Positions 23,321 to 35,453 of a stretch of 64,000 nucleotides of DNA are shown piece by piece. Source of the DNA: Megalonaias nervosa (Eukaryota; Mollusca; Bivalvia; Unionida; Unionidae); the NCBI GenBank assembly GCA_016617855.1, contig JAECUM010001140.1, positions 62,001 to 126,000 on the forward strand, written 5' to 3'. Both the position numbers and the translations under genes were made by a program. The stretch's first letter is position 1, and every line of letters starts with the position of its first letter. Under the pieces are notes generated by a model. It worked only from the letters and a program-made list of their open reading frames with translations, made no database searches and had not been told where the DNA came from.

Positions 23321-23324
23321 TTGG

Positions 23325-23519
23325 CATTAAGAGGTTAGTGTTAGGACTTGTGGGCATGGTGTCAGGATAATGTGACTGGGTGGGATATGATGCAACACAT
23401 GTCTGTGGCATGATGCCCCAGTGCTAGACATCACTATAAACTGCCACACTGCAAACATCATAGTGATATGACTGAAAAATTTTTAAAGCTACATTAAAAA
23501 TCCAAATCACACACACACA
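23325..23519 (+). mobile_element. SINE S1, 5'-truncated copy
   Basis: It starts in the middle of the S1 body at CATTAAGAGGTTAGTG and continues through GTGTCAGGATAATGTGAC, GCCCCAGTGCTAGACATCAC, GATATGACTGAAAAAT and AAATCCAAATC into a (CA)n tail. The tRNA head is missing. Confidence 0.85.
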
Positions 23520-24395
23520 GTGTTTCACCATGTTTCCTTATATTTTTCAAACTATTTTGGCAAACATTCAAGTTCATTGGGTACGGAAGGAAGCAGGACA
23601 TGAGTTTTTTCACCCCAAAAGATGTCCATAACATCGCAAACAATTAAATTATATGAATGTCAATAATTTTGAAAAGCAATTGAATTACAAAATGAACTTC
23701 AGAATAAAAAACCCACATTCGATGAAAAAACAAATTATGTATGCCTTGAGGCTGAGAGATCGTTGGTATGAAGAACTATAAACAATTTTATGTACAGTGA
23801 TTTGTGAACTCATGGACTTTGAAATATGATTTATATGAGTTATGTAGTCACGCTTTGAAGAACCAATTAGAATTGCTTTAGTACAAGTACATAACAACAT
23901 ACATGTATGTGTAAGTGTATTATTTTGACCCCAGTAACTTTTATAGGCTTTCAGAAGGAAGAAGGAAAGTGCTACTTGTTACTTCAAGTACTTTCATGGA
24001 ACTTCCCATTTCTCAGTCACTCACAAGCTTATGATTCAGTGCCATAAGTGGTAGATGATGCAGTTTTCAAAGTAGAACATTGGTAACCTTTGTTGAATAT
24101 GTTATTATTTGTTCACTGAATTAAGCTGTGTATTTGCTTATAAATTAAGGGTATTTTTCCCACATCATTCCTGCCCTGTTCCCACACGGTGTTTGTGTTT
24201 TAGTTCTTTTGAGATTAAAAAAATGTTTTGAAGATCAAAAGTGAAGGGGGGATGGAATTGTGCACAAGACATAACAAAGTGATGTTGTCCAATGGAGAAT
24301 AAACTATCTTTTCACATGAATGTATAGAAAATGACTGGAAATTCAAATAGGAAAAAATCGAAATGTCTGTTTTCCATAAAGCATTTAATACGCCT
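23520..24395. other. No recognised feature
   Basis: AT-rich spacer between two SINE copies. Minus-strand frames of about 60-70 codons have no known motif. Confidence 0.4.
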
Positions 24396-24406
24396 ACAAA
24401 CAAAAA

Positions 24407-24733
24407 GGACCGCTCGGTGGCCTAGTGGTTAAATTGTCCACCTCGGATGTGGGAGGTCATGGGTTAAAACCCCAACCAAGTCATACCAAAGATTTATAAA
24501 AATGGTGCTCACAGCTGCTTCACTAGGCACTCAGCATGAAGAGGTTAGTGTTTGGACTGGTCAGCCTGGTGTTAAGATAATGTGACTGGGTGGGAGATCA
24601 TGCTACATGTCTTCGGCATGATGCCCAGTGCAAGACATCACTATAAACTGCCCCAGTGCTGACATCATAGCGATATGACTGAAAAATTGTTAAAGCTATG
24701 TTAAAAATCCAAATCACACACACACACGCACAC
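24407..24733 (+). mobile_element. SINE S1, full-length with target duplication
   Basis: The tRNA-like head starts GGACCGCTCGGTGGCCTAGT (A box) and has GGGTTAAAACCCC (B box, one base off consensus). The shared body follows, then a tail AAATCACACACACACACGCAC. The 11-bp sequence ACAAACAAAAA flanks both sides (24396-24406 and 24734-24744), as expected of LINE-mediated insertion. The arm of the tRNA fold corresponding to the anticodon stem is still pairable (CCAC/GTGG), but there is no tRNA 3' end, so it is not a functional tRNA gene. Confidence 0.93.
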
Positions 24734-24744
24734 ACAAACAAAAA

Positions 24745-25838
24745 ATAGTTGGTAGCCTAGAATTGTAAGATATCATCAAAACCATACTGATGTTAAATAA
24801 CAACTACACCAGGTTCTGTCATTAAAATCCATTGGATGGTAGAATATAATCCTAATTAGATGCAGTTTTTGCTGTTCATGATAGTCAGTATCAGTCTAAA
24901 GGTAATGCAGGTGTCATTTTTGTTCAAACTTTTCTGCTGGATTTTCACAATTTAATTATTCTTGCTGACCATAATGTTGTCATCAGTAAAACTGAATCTG
25001 ATGCTTTGTGACCCTGAGAGATATGCTTGTCTCTGTAGAAAGCAGAAAATATACGGCTCATTAGGACCAACCATTTCATTGGGGGAAGCATTATTTCAAG
25101 TTTTATAATGGTCTTTCAGGTAATACAGCAGTAATAAATGCTTCTTCCAGTATGGGCGTTAACGCAATCTTTTTATCAAAACATATCAACTTTGTAAACA
25201 TAAGTATGTGCTTATTATTGTTTCCCAATCAGTATAGCTCGTGGCTAAAATCATCGCAAAATATATGGGTCAATTAATAGTTGGTAAGCTAATAGGATTA
25301 AACTAAGAAATGTTAATTGTTTTACATATAACTTCAGATGAATTGGCAGTTAAACTTTGTGAACTTTGCCTATGCAAATTAGCCCAGTGGGCTCCCTCAC
25401 AGCAATCATTAAAGATCTGATACATCACCCTAACTATTGTCAGGCAATTAGTAATACTTGAATGGTGCTTCTTTGTATCTGGTCACCTTAGCTTTTAATT
25501 GTCTAAGTGACAGTTAGCCCTATCAACATCCCCAAGGATTATTTTACATGAGCTCTAAGGGTCTGTTTACCATTTATACATTCTGTATGTATTGACAAAT
25601 GCATGTATTGAGGTTCTTTGTTTGGGGGTGGAAGATTACTGAAAATGTTTCAAACATGACCCAGTTGGATGGGGTGGGGGAGTAAAAAGAAATTTTGTTA
25701 TGTGTGACACGTGTTATGGTAGTTATTCCACATGCCTTTTGTTTTGAACAAAGAAAATTATTTACATCAACTGATCCAGCTTAGTTAAGATGTGTTTGAA
25801 ATGATGTTATTGTTAAGCATCATATGAGTCTATTATTT
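24745..25838. other. No recognised feature
   Basis: No exon, array or inverted-repeat element was recognised in this stretch. Confidence 0.4.
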
Positions 25839-26051
25839 TTCCGTATGTACTTGCATGTAAGTTGAGTCCAAATGCAGAGACCCAGTTCTGCCGTCACATA
25901 ATGCACTGGCAGATTTGGGCCTATAATGTTTGTTAGGAGTAATCAGTAGAACAAACAAGACAGACCCTGATCTGCAGGTGCATTATGCTATGACAGATTA
26001 ATGTCTTTGTGTTTGCAGTTGGACACAACTTATAAGCAGGTGTATACAGTA
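25839..26051. mobile_element. Palindromic MITE family C copy
   Basis: It starts CCGTATGTACTTGCATGTAAG and ends ACTTATAAGCAGGTGTATAC followed by AGTA. Between are two hairpins (CCCAGTTCTGCC with GGCAGATTTGGG, and ACCCTGATCTGCAGGTGC with a diverged partner). They are joined by the GTTTGTTAGGAGTAATCAGT linker typical of the family. Confidence 0.75.
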
Positions 26052-26103
26052 CCTGATAAAGGTGTTGGTGAAGTAAATAAGAGGATTTGGGAAAGTAAGC
26101 TTT

Positions 26104-26315
26104 GACATAGTATTCTCTATACAACCAAGTCCAGATATAAGCAACATATACACTTATAGAATAATGTATATCCAGGTTAGGGTCTATGTTGTTTGTTCTA
26201 CTGATTGCTTCTAGCAAACTGTATTGACCCAGATCTGCTGGTGCATTCTGTAATGACAGATCTGGGTCTGTGCAGTTTGTAGCTGGACTCTACTTGTAAG
26301 AGAGTGTATACAGTA
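26104..26315. mobile_element. Palindromic MITE family C copy, second of a pair
   Basis: It contains the linker TTGTTCTACTGATTGCTTCT followed by GACCCAGATCTGCTGGTGC and the facing GACAGATCTGGGTCTGTGC, ending in ACTTGTAAGAGAGTGTATAC. The left end is more decayed. It lies about 50 bp from the preceding copy. Confidence 0.65.
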
Positions 26316-27212
26316 ATTTGGTACATATTTAAATAGTGCAACTATACATAGAGTCACAGTAGTATTAGGGTTTAATGGCTCCTCAACAGAATACTGACTA
26401 CTGGTATATGGTGTCCATTAAAAGTAAAGCTAAAATGAATGTAAACATACAGAATTGCTAAAATAAGGAAGATAAATAAAAACATTAAGTATTAATGGTT
26501 AAAAGTTAAAAGGTAAAACTTAAAACATTCAGTACAAGTAAAAATAAAAAGTAAATGCTAAACATATGCTAATTTTAAAATGTGGTGAAACATTTTTATA
26601 TGAGCAACATTTTGTCACAAAGTTTAAGATTGTCTCTTCATCAAACACATCAAAATACTGTTACTTTCTATCTCACAGGATGATTCGCTACAGAAGCAAT
26701 AGGGATGTGCTTCAAAAATTTGTCAGCCTAGGTGAGCTAAAATATTTTGAGGACACTATCATCTCATAATTTTTAACTTCAGACTTTCAGAACTTATTGT
26801 AATCAGGCTTATGACAAGTTCACTTTTGAGGCAAATTTAAGTCTTGCACATTTAGAGGAAAAGTTTTCATCCTCAGCTATCAATTAGGATATCAATTTAT
26901 TGACTAGGTGCAGTAGTTTGAATAAGTTTGAAGCAGCTATGGCTCCAAGAGTGAATGATGACCTGTTTAATGTTGTTATCATTTGCCTTCCATCATTAAT
27001 GTTTTTGAGAGGTTTCACTGTAGACAATTAGTTGTCCATCATTGTGTTATGACTCACTCTTATCCTTCACCATTGCAATCAAGGACCCTGTATTTAATTG
27101 GCAAACAAAAACATTTGCTTTCATGTATTGCTTGATGTTTGACCAAGTTCTGCCTATATCTCACTGGATGTTTTCTATAGACACAATGTATAGAAGAAGC
27201 AAAAATTACAAC
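26316..27212. other. No recognised feature
   Basis: AT-rich spacer. The frames at 26566-26769 and 27042-27323 (+) lack known motifs, and the latter runs into a MITE. Confidence 0.45.
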
Positions 27213-27433
27213 TACCGTATATACTTACATATAAATCAAATCCAACTGCAAACTGCACAGACCCAGATCTGCCATTGCATAATGCATGGGCAGATCTGGA
27301 TCTGTGCAGTTTGTTCGGAGTAATTAATAGGGCAAACAACACAGACCCTGATCTGCAGGCACATTATACTACAGCAGATAAGGATCTTTGTTGTCTGCAG
27401 TTTGACTCAACTTATTAGCATGTATATATGGTA
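27213..27433. mobile_element. Palindromic MITE family C, well preserved
   Basis: The termini are TACCGTATATACTTAC and GTATATATGGTA, giving inverted ends within a TA dinucleotide. The first internal hairpin is near perfect: GCACAGACCCAGATCTGCC pairs with the downstream GGCAGATCTGGATCTGTGC around a CATTGCATAATGCATG loop. The second, ACAGACCCTGATCTGCAGG, pairs with a diverged AGCAGATAAGGATCTTTGTT. Total 221 bp with no coding capacity. It is one of the best copies for defining the family. Confidence 0.85.
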
Positions 27434-27889
27434 CATCATTCAAGCAGTCTAAAAATTTAACTATTTATCTCCATACTTTTTTCAGAAAGCATCAATCTAT
27501 CTGTCCATCTGTCAATACCACAGATCTTCCCAAACTGCTGTGTGGAAAATTAAAGAAGTTTTGTGAGTTACCCTTGTGGCAACAATATGCAAGAGAGATA
27601 CCATTGTTGATGCCCACACTTTGAGTACCAGGGTGGTTGTCAGAAAGGTCAAATGTACAGAAATTCAGTTACAAGGACCTTGCAAATATTTTGAGACATA
27701 ATTTCAATTATACAGTCATTGGCATATAGGCGAGAGTCTCAGAATCATTGATCACAGGTTAAGTCCATTGGGATAGGGTGATTGTGGGAAAGGGTGCTGG
27801 TTAATATGAAGAAAAATATGGGGATATACTTTGGCAAGCAATTGTTACTGATCTAGTTGACCATCTCATTAACTAAATTTGATTTAACT
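27434..27889. other. No recognised feature
   Basis: No coding or repeat signal was recognised. Confidence 0.4.
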
Positions 27890-28032
27890 GCTCAAACCTG
27901 TTTGGGCAGATCACTTATCATGAAAGACCAGATTTTTGTTGGTGGTGGATGTGTTGTGTAATGTTATGATTTCTAATGAGAGACAACCTGTGGTTAAAGA
28001 CCACTTTTTTTTGGCAGAAGTTACAGTCTGTG
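27890..28032. mobile_element. Decayed relative of the CAGT-ended MITE
   Basis: Words such as CAAACCTGTTTGGGCAGATC, ATGAAAGACCAG, GTTATGATTTCTAATGAGAG, ACAACCTGTG and TTTGGCAGAAG follow the order seen in the copy at 7023-7203. The terminal inverted repeats are not intact. Confidence 0.5.
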
Positions 28033-29467
28033 GAGAGGGTTTTATTGGGTTTATTTCTAAGACCTTGTCAACACCAAATGTGTTCATGTAGTGTTGGGTT
28101 AAATAAAGGTCATTGTAACAAAATGTGTCTGAAGACCTCAGCTACCACAGACCTGAATGAAAGCCATATCACAAGAGGGAAGAATTATTGAAATTTTTCA
28201 GTGAAGCAAGAATGGTCTTTTGAATGGATATATTCACAATCTTTGGTATTGTTCCAACTTGTTGGAGCAAAGTGTATAATCACAGGCATCCAGAATCAAT
28301 AGTTCTTTTGGGCCAGCATCAGCAACACATTTAACAAATCATAACTATTGATCAATCTCTGTTAGCTGCATTATGCATAGAACATTTGGTATGTAGATAT
28401 TCCCTTAATTATAGTTTTTAACTGTCATGCTCAAGGGCTTTGGGAAGGGGCAACTGAGATGGCTGTGGCTGCCATACTTTTTTACAAGTTATAAAGCTAT
28501 TGATTGGTGCCCACTCTACTTTGTTTTACAAAAATGCTCTCAAATGTCCCACTGCCCCAGGAGTTGCCCAGTTTAAATATATTACAAATATTGCTAATGC
28601 CCTTTACAGCAGAACTACACTGTATTAACTGCTGTCTTGAGTCTGCAAGTCTGGAAAATGCAGCATCAGCAGTATGGGTTAGAACTACACTAACAGTTCA
28701 GATCTAAATAGCACTAATTATATGTGAAAAAAACATGAACCAGCCTCTTGTGCAGAATGAGGGATATTATGCCTTGGAGAATGGAAGTAGCAGGTAAATA
28801 GCCAAACAAAATCAAAATAATATTAAAACTGAGATATTTTTGGAAATTTAGAAGTAGACCATATTCTTTTCAACATCTAGTAAAAATAAGCTATTTCAGT
28901 AAAACCTTTAGAGAAAAATGTATTGATTGATTTGAAACTGCCATCCTTATCTTCTCTTTTCCAAGCGGAAGATGGTGATACAAAGGGTGACACATATCAT
29001 GCATATTTATTGCAAAGCAAACACATAGATTTCATGTCTTTCAAAGCTCATGTCAGAAATAGATGTTAAGCATAGTTAAAATTATTAAATATGAACTTGT
29101 ATTTGATGTATATTTATTGGCTGTGTTAATATTATGACCCCAGGGAGTTTACCATGTTTACCCAAACACACTGTCTATCCAAAAGTGTATACAACAGAGA
29201 ACTGTAACCCAATTCCCCCCACCCCCCTTTGCATGGGCTCAGGGATGTGCCTACTGGAGGAAAATGTTTTGGCTTGAGATGTCTCTTGTGATGATGCTCC
29301 AGCTGAAAATGTCCTTGAAAGTTATAAAAGAATGCAGTTTATATGAAAAACTTGACTTTGTATTTTAAGTATTGTTTCCTCTTTTTCACCATGATCTTTG
29401 CTTCATATGCCTTTTTTTGGGGCACCTAAACTACTTGGCACTGTATAACAAAGATTGCACTGATGTG
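28033..29467. other. No recognised feature
   Basis: The 71-codon (27976) and 67-codon (28504) plus-strand frames have no motif I recognise. A C-run is present near 29213-29227. Confidence 0.4.
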
Positions 29468-29557
29468 ACATGCATACATGCATACATACATACATACATA
29501 CATACATACACATATATATGTACATGCATGCATGTGTGCATGCATACGTACATACAT

Positions 29558-29590
<33 letters not shown>

Positions 29591-29626
29591 TACACATACA
29601 CACACAAACACACATACATACATACT
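29468..29626. repeat. Compound (CATA)n/(CA)n microsatellite
   Basis: CATA and CATG units alternate with a CA tract and end in CATACATACATA. Frames of His/Thr or Tyr/Val/Cys repeats on both strands arise from this tract and are not genes. Confidence 0.95.
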
Positions 29627-29963
29627 TACTTATTTTACTTGCTAACTTACTTATGGTTACTAAATGAATAATGCGTAATGGTCCAGCACGTTTGGATGCT
29701 ATTTTAAAAAAATTATCAATTTCTTCCATCAAACTTAGACTTTTACATTATCTCAGTTAAGATTCTTTTGGCAAAATCTGCAGCTTTTACTTCAACTTGT
29801 GCCAAGTTTTAAAATTTTGAGATTTTAGACTAAGAGATAATTGGATAAAAATAACTGTTTTAAAAATTGGTGCACCTGGGAAGCTTATTATTCCTCGAGT
29901 TTTGATGATGTTCAAAGAATCTCATCAGAGATGTAACAAGACTGTATCAAGGTGAATTTATTG

Positions 29964-30227
29964 TACAGGTTTTTCTTGTTATAAAAGCATATTGTTATAA
30001 TGAGATTTTAGATATAACACAGTACCACTATGGACCACATGACCAGATTCATGCCAGTGGGTTTGGAATAAAACAAGGTGGAAGTTAGTTTAATAGAATA
30101 TTAGGCTATTTTCAATATATCACACTTCTGCATATATCACAGTTCTCACCATAACACTGTTCTGTGCATAATGAGGATGGTGATTTTGGACCCTGCCTAC
30201 TGTGTGTTATTACAAGTGACTACTGTA
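29964..30227. mobile_element. Possible degenerate TA-flanked inverted-repeat element
   Basis: The left end has TACAGGTTTTTCTTGTTATA. The inverse complement of the right end reads TACAGTAGTCACTTGTAATA, and both continue into ATAAC/TATAAC-type words. The ends match imperfectly. Internal TATAACAC words resemble the elements at 17228 and 45714. Confidence 0.35.
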
Positions 30228-30529
30228 TTATGACTGTATTTTTAGCTTGCTGTACCTACTAAATGTTAAGTGAAAGTTCCTTGCCGGGTATTGTGTACAT
30301 CAGTGAATTGGTACAAGTAAAGCCAGATTGTGGGAGAGTCTGGGCTATTGTAGAGCTGCAGAAGGTGCCAGTTTTACAATGCACTGTAGCTGGAGGATGC
30401 AGTTAGAACTGATTTTGACTGCTACATTATGGAACATTTTTGATCAAGATCTAGTGTTAGAATGAAATGTTGCTTAAAGGGATGATGGCTGACACCCTAT
30501 GTGGAGAGAGAACGTTAATTGTATTATAG

Positions 30530-31875
30530 CTTGTTGTACCCAAGGTTAACCAGAGATCTATTAAAATGATTACTGATAACAGAGAGGGTGTTTATATTTC
30601 TGTTCATTGTAACCCCCATCTCTGACCAGAGAGCTATTAAAATAATGACTGATAACAAAGGTGTTTATTTTTCTGTCTGATTGTTGTACACAAGTCTGGT
30701 CACAGGGCTATTAAAATGATGACCGATAACAGAGCTTGGGTGTTCATTTTTGTTATTTGCAGTACCCATGTCTAGCCAGATTGCTTTTAAAAAGATGACT
30801 GATAGCAGAGGTCAGTGTTTATTTTTCTGTTGTTTGTAGTACCCAAGTGTGGCCAGAGTGCTATTAAAAAGATGACTGATAACAAAGAGGGTGTTTATTT
30901 TTCTGCTGATGGTAGTACACATCTCAGACCAGAGAGCTATTAAAATGATGACTGATAACAGAGAGTGTTTATTTTTTCCCTTGATTGTATTGCCCAAGAG
31001 AGCTATTAAAATGATGACTGAACAGAGATGGTGTTTATTTTTGTATAGATTGTATTACCCAAGTGTAGCCAGAAAGCTATTAGAATGAAGACTGAACAGT
31101 GAGGACATTTATTTTTTATTGGTTGTAATACCCATGTCTGGCTAGAAAATGATTTCAAATGATTATTGATAACAGAGAGAGAGTGGTATTGTTTTTTAGA
31201 TTGTACTACCCATGTCTGGCCAGTGAGCTGTTAAAATGATGACTGAACAGAAAGGGTGTTTATTTTTTATTGGTTGTACTACCCATGTCTGGTCAGAGAA
31301 TGATATAAAATGATTGTTGATAACAGAGAGGGTGTTTATTTTTTATTGGTTGTGCTACCCATGTCTGGCCAGAGAGTGATTCAGAATGGTTGTTGATAGA
31401 GAGAGTGTTTATTCTTTATAGATTGATGTTTCCTTGTCTGGCCAGTTGGCTATTAAAATAATTGTTTATAAGCAAGTGGGTGTTACTTTTATAGATTTAG
31501 TATCCAAGTCTGGATAGTGGGCTATTACAATGATTGTTGATAACCAAGTCGGTTTTATTTTACAGATTGTAGTCCCAAGTCTGGCCAGTTGGCTTTTAAA
31601 ATGATTATTGATAGCGAAGTGGGTGTTATAGATTTACTCCCAAGTCTGACCAGTTGGCTTTTAAAATGATTATTGACAGCCAAGCGGGTGTTATTTTTTA
31701 TAGATTGTAGTCTCTAGTCTGGCTAGTTGGTTATTAAAATCATTATTGATAGCCAAGTGGGTGTTATTTTTTATAGATTGTGGTCCCAAGTCTGTATAAT
31801 GGACTATTAAAATGGTCGTTGATAACCAAGAGGGTGATAATTTTTTATAGATTGTTTTACCCAGGTCAGATTTGT
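30530..31875 (+). repeat. Minisatellite of about 74 bp, some 18 copies
   Basis: The word CTATTAAAATGAT (with variants) recurs at 30558, 30634, 30708, 30784, 30861, 30937, 31003 and 31077, and continues to about 31806. Units read roughly CCCAAGTCTGGCCAGAGAGC, TATTAAAATGATGACTGATA, ACAGAGAGGGTGTTTATTTT, then a TTGTAGTA-type spacer. Unit length drifts between 65 and 82 bp. The rightmost units form a diverged subgroup with GATAGCCAAGTGGGTGTTA in place of GATAACAGAGAGGGTG. Confidence 0.92.
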
Positions 31876-32109
31876 GGGTTGTAAAAACTATTGCTTTTCA
31901 TTGGGACTCTTTCACAGTTGTGAATTATCAGAAGCACCTTTAATGATGCATTGTCATGTCTTGGTTGAAAAGTGCAGATTGTTATGGCATCATGTCATGT
32001 ACAATATGAAAACTGTCAACATAACTGCTGCTAATGTTTGGCCTAAAAATGATTGCACATTTTTGCAGCAAGTCTTGGACAAATAATTATACCTATGATC
32101 TTGTATAAC
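31876..32109. other. Spacer
   Basis: Short spacer between the minisatellite and the next composite repeat, with no feature recognised. Confidence 0.4.
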
Positions 32110-32900
32110 ATCAGCTACATTTTGTTTAGCTCCCCTGGCCATAAGACACTACATCTGTTGTATACTGTCCATTGTCCATCAGCATTTGGTATTCTAAATG
32201 TTGTCACAAAGATGAATATCAAAATTTAGCAGAGAGCATCATGGCATAATGGGCTTGTACAAACCACACATTGGAATTTATATATATTTGACGAGAAGTA
32301 TATGTGTGTGCATGTATTGGGCTTAATAATGGTATATAAAACTTAGAGATAAAAAGGAAATATAAATTCCTTAACAGGCAATGTCAGATTTTTATATAGA
32401 TCAGATGAGCTTATTTATGACAGTTATTTTGAAAATCTGTAGCTACGCCTCCTGAACAGAAAGTCATGTCAACATGAGGTTTTCGCCAGAGGACTTCTTA
32501 CACTGTCCAATTGGTTCTAAATCAAAATGGTACAGATCTGACTGCCAGTATAACTACCCTGATGGCTGTCTTGAAAATTTTGTTATCACTTCTCCTTCAT
32601 CATAGATGATCAAATTGACATGGGATTTTCACAGAAAGACTTCTTATGAAGTCTAATTGGTCCTAAATGAAAATGGTGCTGATCTGACCCCAAGTATTGC
32701 TAGGCATACATCTTGAATATCTTGGTATCTCTGCTCCTTCTAAATGGAAATTTGTATCAACATGGAGTTTCATCAAAAGACCTCCTGTGATGTCTGGTTT
32801 GTCCTGAATGAAAATGATGCCTATCTCAAACCCAATATTTCTGCCTATGCTGGCCTTCTTGAAAATCTGGTTATCATCTGACAAAATAACAGTAATGGCA
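32110..32900 (+). mobile_element. Composite repeat G, copy
   Basis: The head has TCCCCTGGCCATAAGACACT and a CTGTCCATTGTCCATCAGCA region. From about 32450 there are three units marked by AACATGAGGTTTTCGCCAGA, AATTGGTTCTAAAT and TTGGTCCTAAATGAAAATGG (near 32657). The tail found elsewhere is missing. A spacer of about 200 bp between head and units is not explained. Confidence 0.55.
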
Positions 32901-33091
32901 AAAATTCCATTTAGACATCATGTCATGTCAGTTTGAGCATTACTTACAGATGAATGCTGCCACCATGTGAAAGTAAAGAGAAAAAAACAAGACTACATCG
33001 AGCTGAGAGATGTGGCTAGAAGCCATTTGTACCTCCAGGAGGTTTGGAACTTAGAGAAGAATATTATATGCTTTACTGAGGTCTTTTTAGG

Positions 33092-33396
33092 GTGACTGCT
33101 TCCATGGCATTAGTGGTTATAGCGTCCGCTTCTGATGCGGGAGGTTGAGGGTTCGAACCCCAGGCGAGTCATACCAGAGACTTACAAAAATAGTACTAGC
33201 AGCTGCCTTGCTTGGTGCTCAGTATTAAGAGGTTAGTGTTAGGACTGGTTAGCCCGGTGTCAAGATAATGTGACTGGGTGGGACATGATGCCTAGGTGCT
33301 AGACATTACTGTAAACTGCCACACTGCAGACATCATAGCGATATGACTGGAGAATTGTTAAAGCTGTGTTAAAAATCCAAATCAAACACACACACT
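33092..33396 (+). mobile_element. SINE S1, full-length copy
   Basis: The head has GGCATTAGTGGTTATAGCGT and a perfect B box GGTTCGAACCCC. The anticodon-arm equivalent pairs (CCGC/GCGG). The body shares GAGTCATACCAGAGACTTAC, AAGAGGTTAGTGTTAGGACT, GTGACTGGGTGGGACATGAT and GCGATATGACTGG, and the tail is AAATCAAACACACACAC. It lacks a short internal ATGCCACATGTCTGCGGC segment present in other copies. Confidence 0.9.
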
Positions 33397-33690
33397 TTCT
33401 AGAGTAATTGGCAGGATTACCATGAAACTTTACACACATTCATTGCAAAGTCTGTTTGGTCCTCAATGAAAATGACCATCTTGAAAATCTTGAAGTTGGC
33501 AAGAAACCCGTTGATTTGGGAATAAAAAAGTCAATGGTCAAGCCAACACCAACCTGCACCAAACTTTGTATATGGCTTGCATCTGCAGCATGGAAGAAGC
33601 CTATTGGTTTTGTGGTCAAAAGGTGAAAGGTCAGTCGGACTAAGACTGAAAGTAGAAAAATGGTTTCTGCACAAAATATTTACTTAACTA
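33397..33690 (+). repeat. Composite repeat G fragment joined to the AAGAAGCC-type unit
   Basis: Starts GTAATTGGCAGGATTACCAT, CATGAAACTTTACACACATT and TTTGGTCCTCAATGAAAATG, as in repeat G heads. It continues into units with GGAAGAAGCCTATTGG, GTCAAAAGGTGAAAGGTCAG and AAAAATGGTTTCTGCAC. The same unit type forms the array at 57.48-57.96 kb, so the two repeat types can occur in one element. Confidence 0.5.
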
Positions 33691-34484
33691 CATAATTGAC
33701 TGTTAAACACAGAGTGAGCAAATAATGTGCCATGCACTTTAGCTGTTAAATAGATTAAACAGTGAGTGATATCAGCATTCTTGTCTAATCTGGATAGTTT
33801 TGAGAGGCTTAAGGTAGATACATGTATATGATAAACTTATTTTGTCATGATTTCTTCTCTCTGTCCAAGAAGCTCTTTTTAAAAAAGATGCTATGAACGG
33901 CTTGCAAGAAAAAGGGGAGGGAAATCTAAAAGTCTGTCTTGTCTGTAGTTTATGTTAGTTCCATGAAGTTCATAAAGCACTTGCCATGCACCTCAAAATC
34001 CCCAAACAACCAAAAATTGGAAAACACATTTTTGACCTTCTGCACTTGATGTTTTGAATTTATGATGTATATCATACGGCTATTAAAAAAAAAAAGATAC
34101 CTGTACCATTGCATGTGATATTAACTGCAGTTACAGTTAACTACCAACTCACACATATACTTTTAGAGTCAAAGTCCAGTGACATACATTTCTAAACATA
34201 TTTCTTTCTAAAAGTGGAATCACAAGACCCAGTACTTCAGAATTGGATACAGCCCACTAAATGCAGTGATTTCTAAGTGTAACTTGATGACTTCAATACA
34301 TGCAGTCATAGGTCATATATAAAGTAGGAATAACATTTGTTTTCTCAAATTTTTCTTTTTGCAAATATTATCTTGTACCCTACAAGTAATTAATACAAAA
34401 ATGATTTTTGAACCAAAGAATAGATTTTAGTCAGTCACTGTAGATGGGTAATTATTACGCTTCCATTATTGTGTGTGTAACACT
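33691..34484. other. No recognised feature
   Basis: AT-rich spacer with an A-run near 34087. No signal was recognised. Confidence 0.4.
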
Positions 34485-34560
34485 CATCCAACTACAAACA
34501 ATGTAGACCCAGACCTGCCAGCAGATACATATTCATCTCAGTATATAAAATTGCCAGAAG
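34485..34560. mobile_element. Fragment of palindromic MITE family C
   Basis: Contains CATCCAACTACAAACAATGT and AGACCCAGACCTGCCAGCAG, ending CAGTATATAAAATTG. Only the first hairpin remains. Confidence 0.4.
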
Positions 34561-34890
34561 GAGGGTATAGCTGTTTCTTCCCATCTGCTGGGGGGGGGGG
34601 GGGGTCTGATCACCAAAACTCACCCACCCCAGTTTCCTGAACAATTTCATTACCTGTGTAGCTTGTCACGGGGAATATAATTGGGATGATGAAAATATTA
34701 CTTAATGAAGCCAATGTCACTGGTGATAAAACAAATTTGCTTTTTGGGGTGGGAGTAGGAAAATCAGGTGACTTGAAAACTTTCTATGATTGTTTATTAA
34801 AGAAGAATTAAAAAAAAGTTAAATCACAAATTTCATACTGTTATGCCATTTTTGTGATGTTAACATTGTGTGATTCTGATTTAAGGAAAG

Positions 34891-35213
34891 TGTGTGTGTA
34901 TGTGATTTGGATTTTTAACATAGCTTTAGCAATTTTTTAGTCATATTGTTGTGATGTCTGCAGTGTGGCAGTTTATAGTGATGTCTAGCACTGGGGCATC
35001 ATGCCGCAGACATGTGGCATGATGTCCCACCCAGTCACATTATCCTGACACCAGGCCGACCAGTCCTAACACTAACCTCTTAATGCTGAGCACCTAGCAA
35101 AGCAGCTGTTAGTACTATTTGTATAAGTCTTTGGTATGATCCTGCCAGGGTTCGAATCTGTGACCTCCCACATCCAAGGCAGATGCTCTAACCACTAGGC
35201 CACCAGAGTGGTC
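34891..35213 (-). mobile_element. SINE S1, full-length copy
   Basis: On the minus strand the head is at 35213-35140 (GGCCTAGTGGTTAGAGCATC A box and GATTCGAACCCTGG B box). The standard body follows and a (CA)n-type tail lies at 34891-34905. The 60-codon minus-strand frame ending near the head is a by-product. Confidence 0.92.
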
Positions 35214-35453
35214 AAAGAAATTGATGTGTAATGTATTTGACTTCAGCCTCACAAAATGAAGTATGGAAGGGTATGATAAAGGGACTGAAACACCCACAGT
35301 GTCATTGGATGAATGGATAATAAATAAAATGCTTCAAAATGCCCTTTTAAACTTGGACATTGTCATTTAATTGTTTGCTACTACTTATGGCAAGATATAC
35401 GAAGGTGAGACATAAAAGGGTTTTTGTTTTTGTTGGTCAGGCATTTGAAACTA

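Noticed and set aside
29372..29732. Tyr/His/Thr and Cys/Val-rich frames on both strands
   Set aside because: They are produced by the (CATA)n/(CA)n microsatellite.
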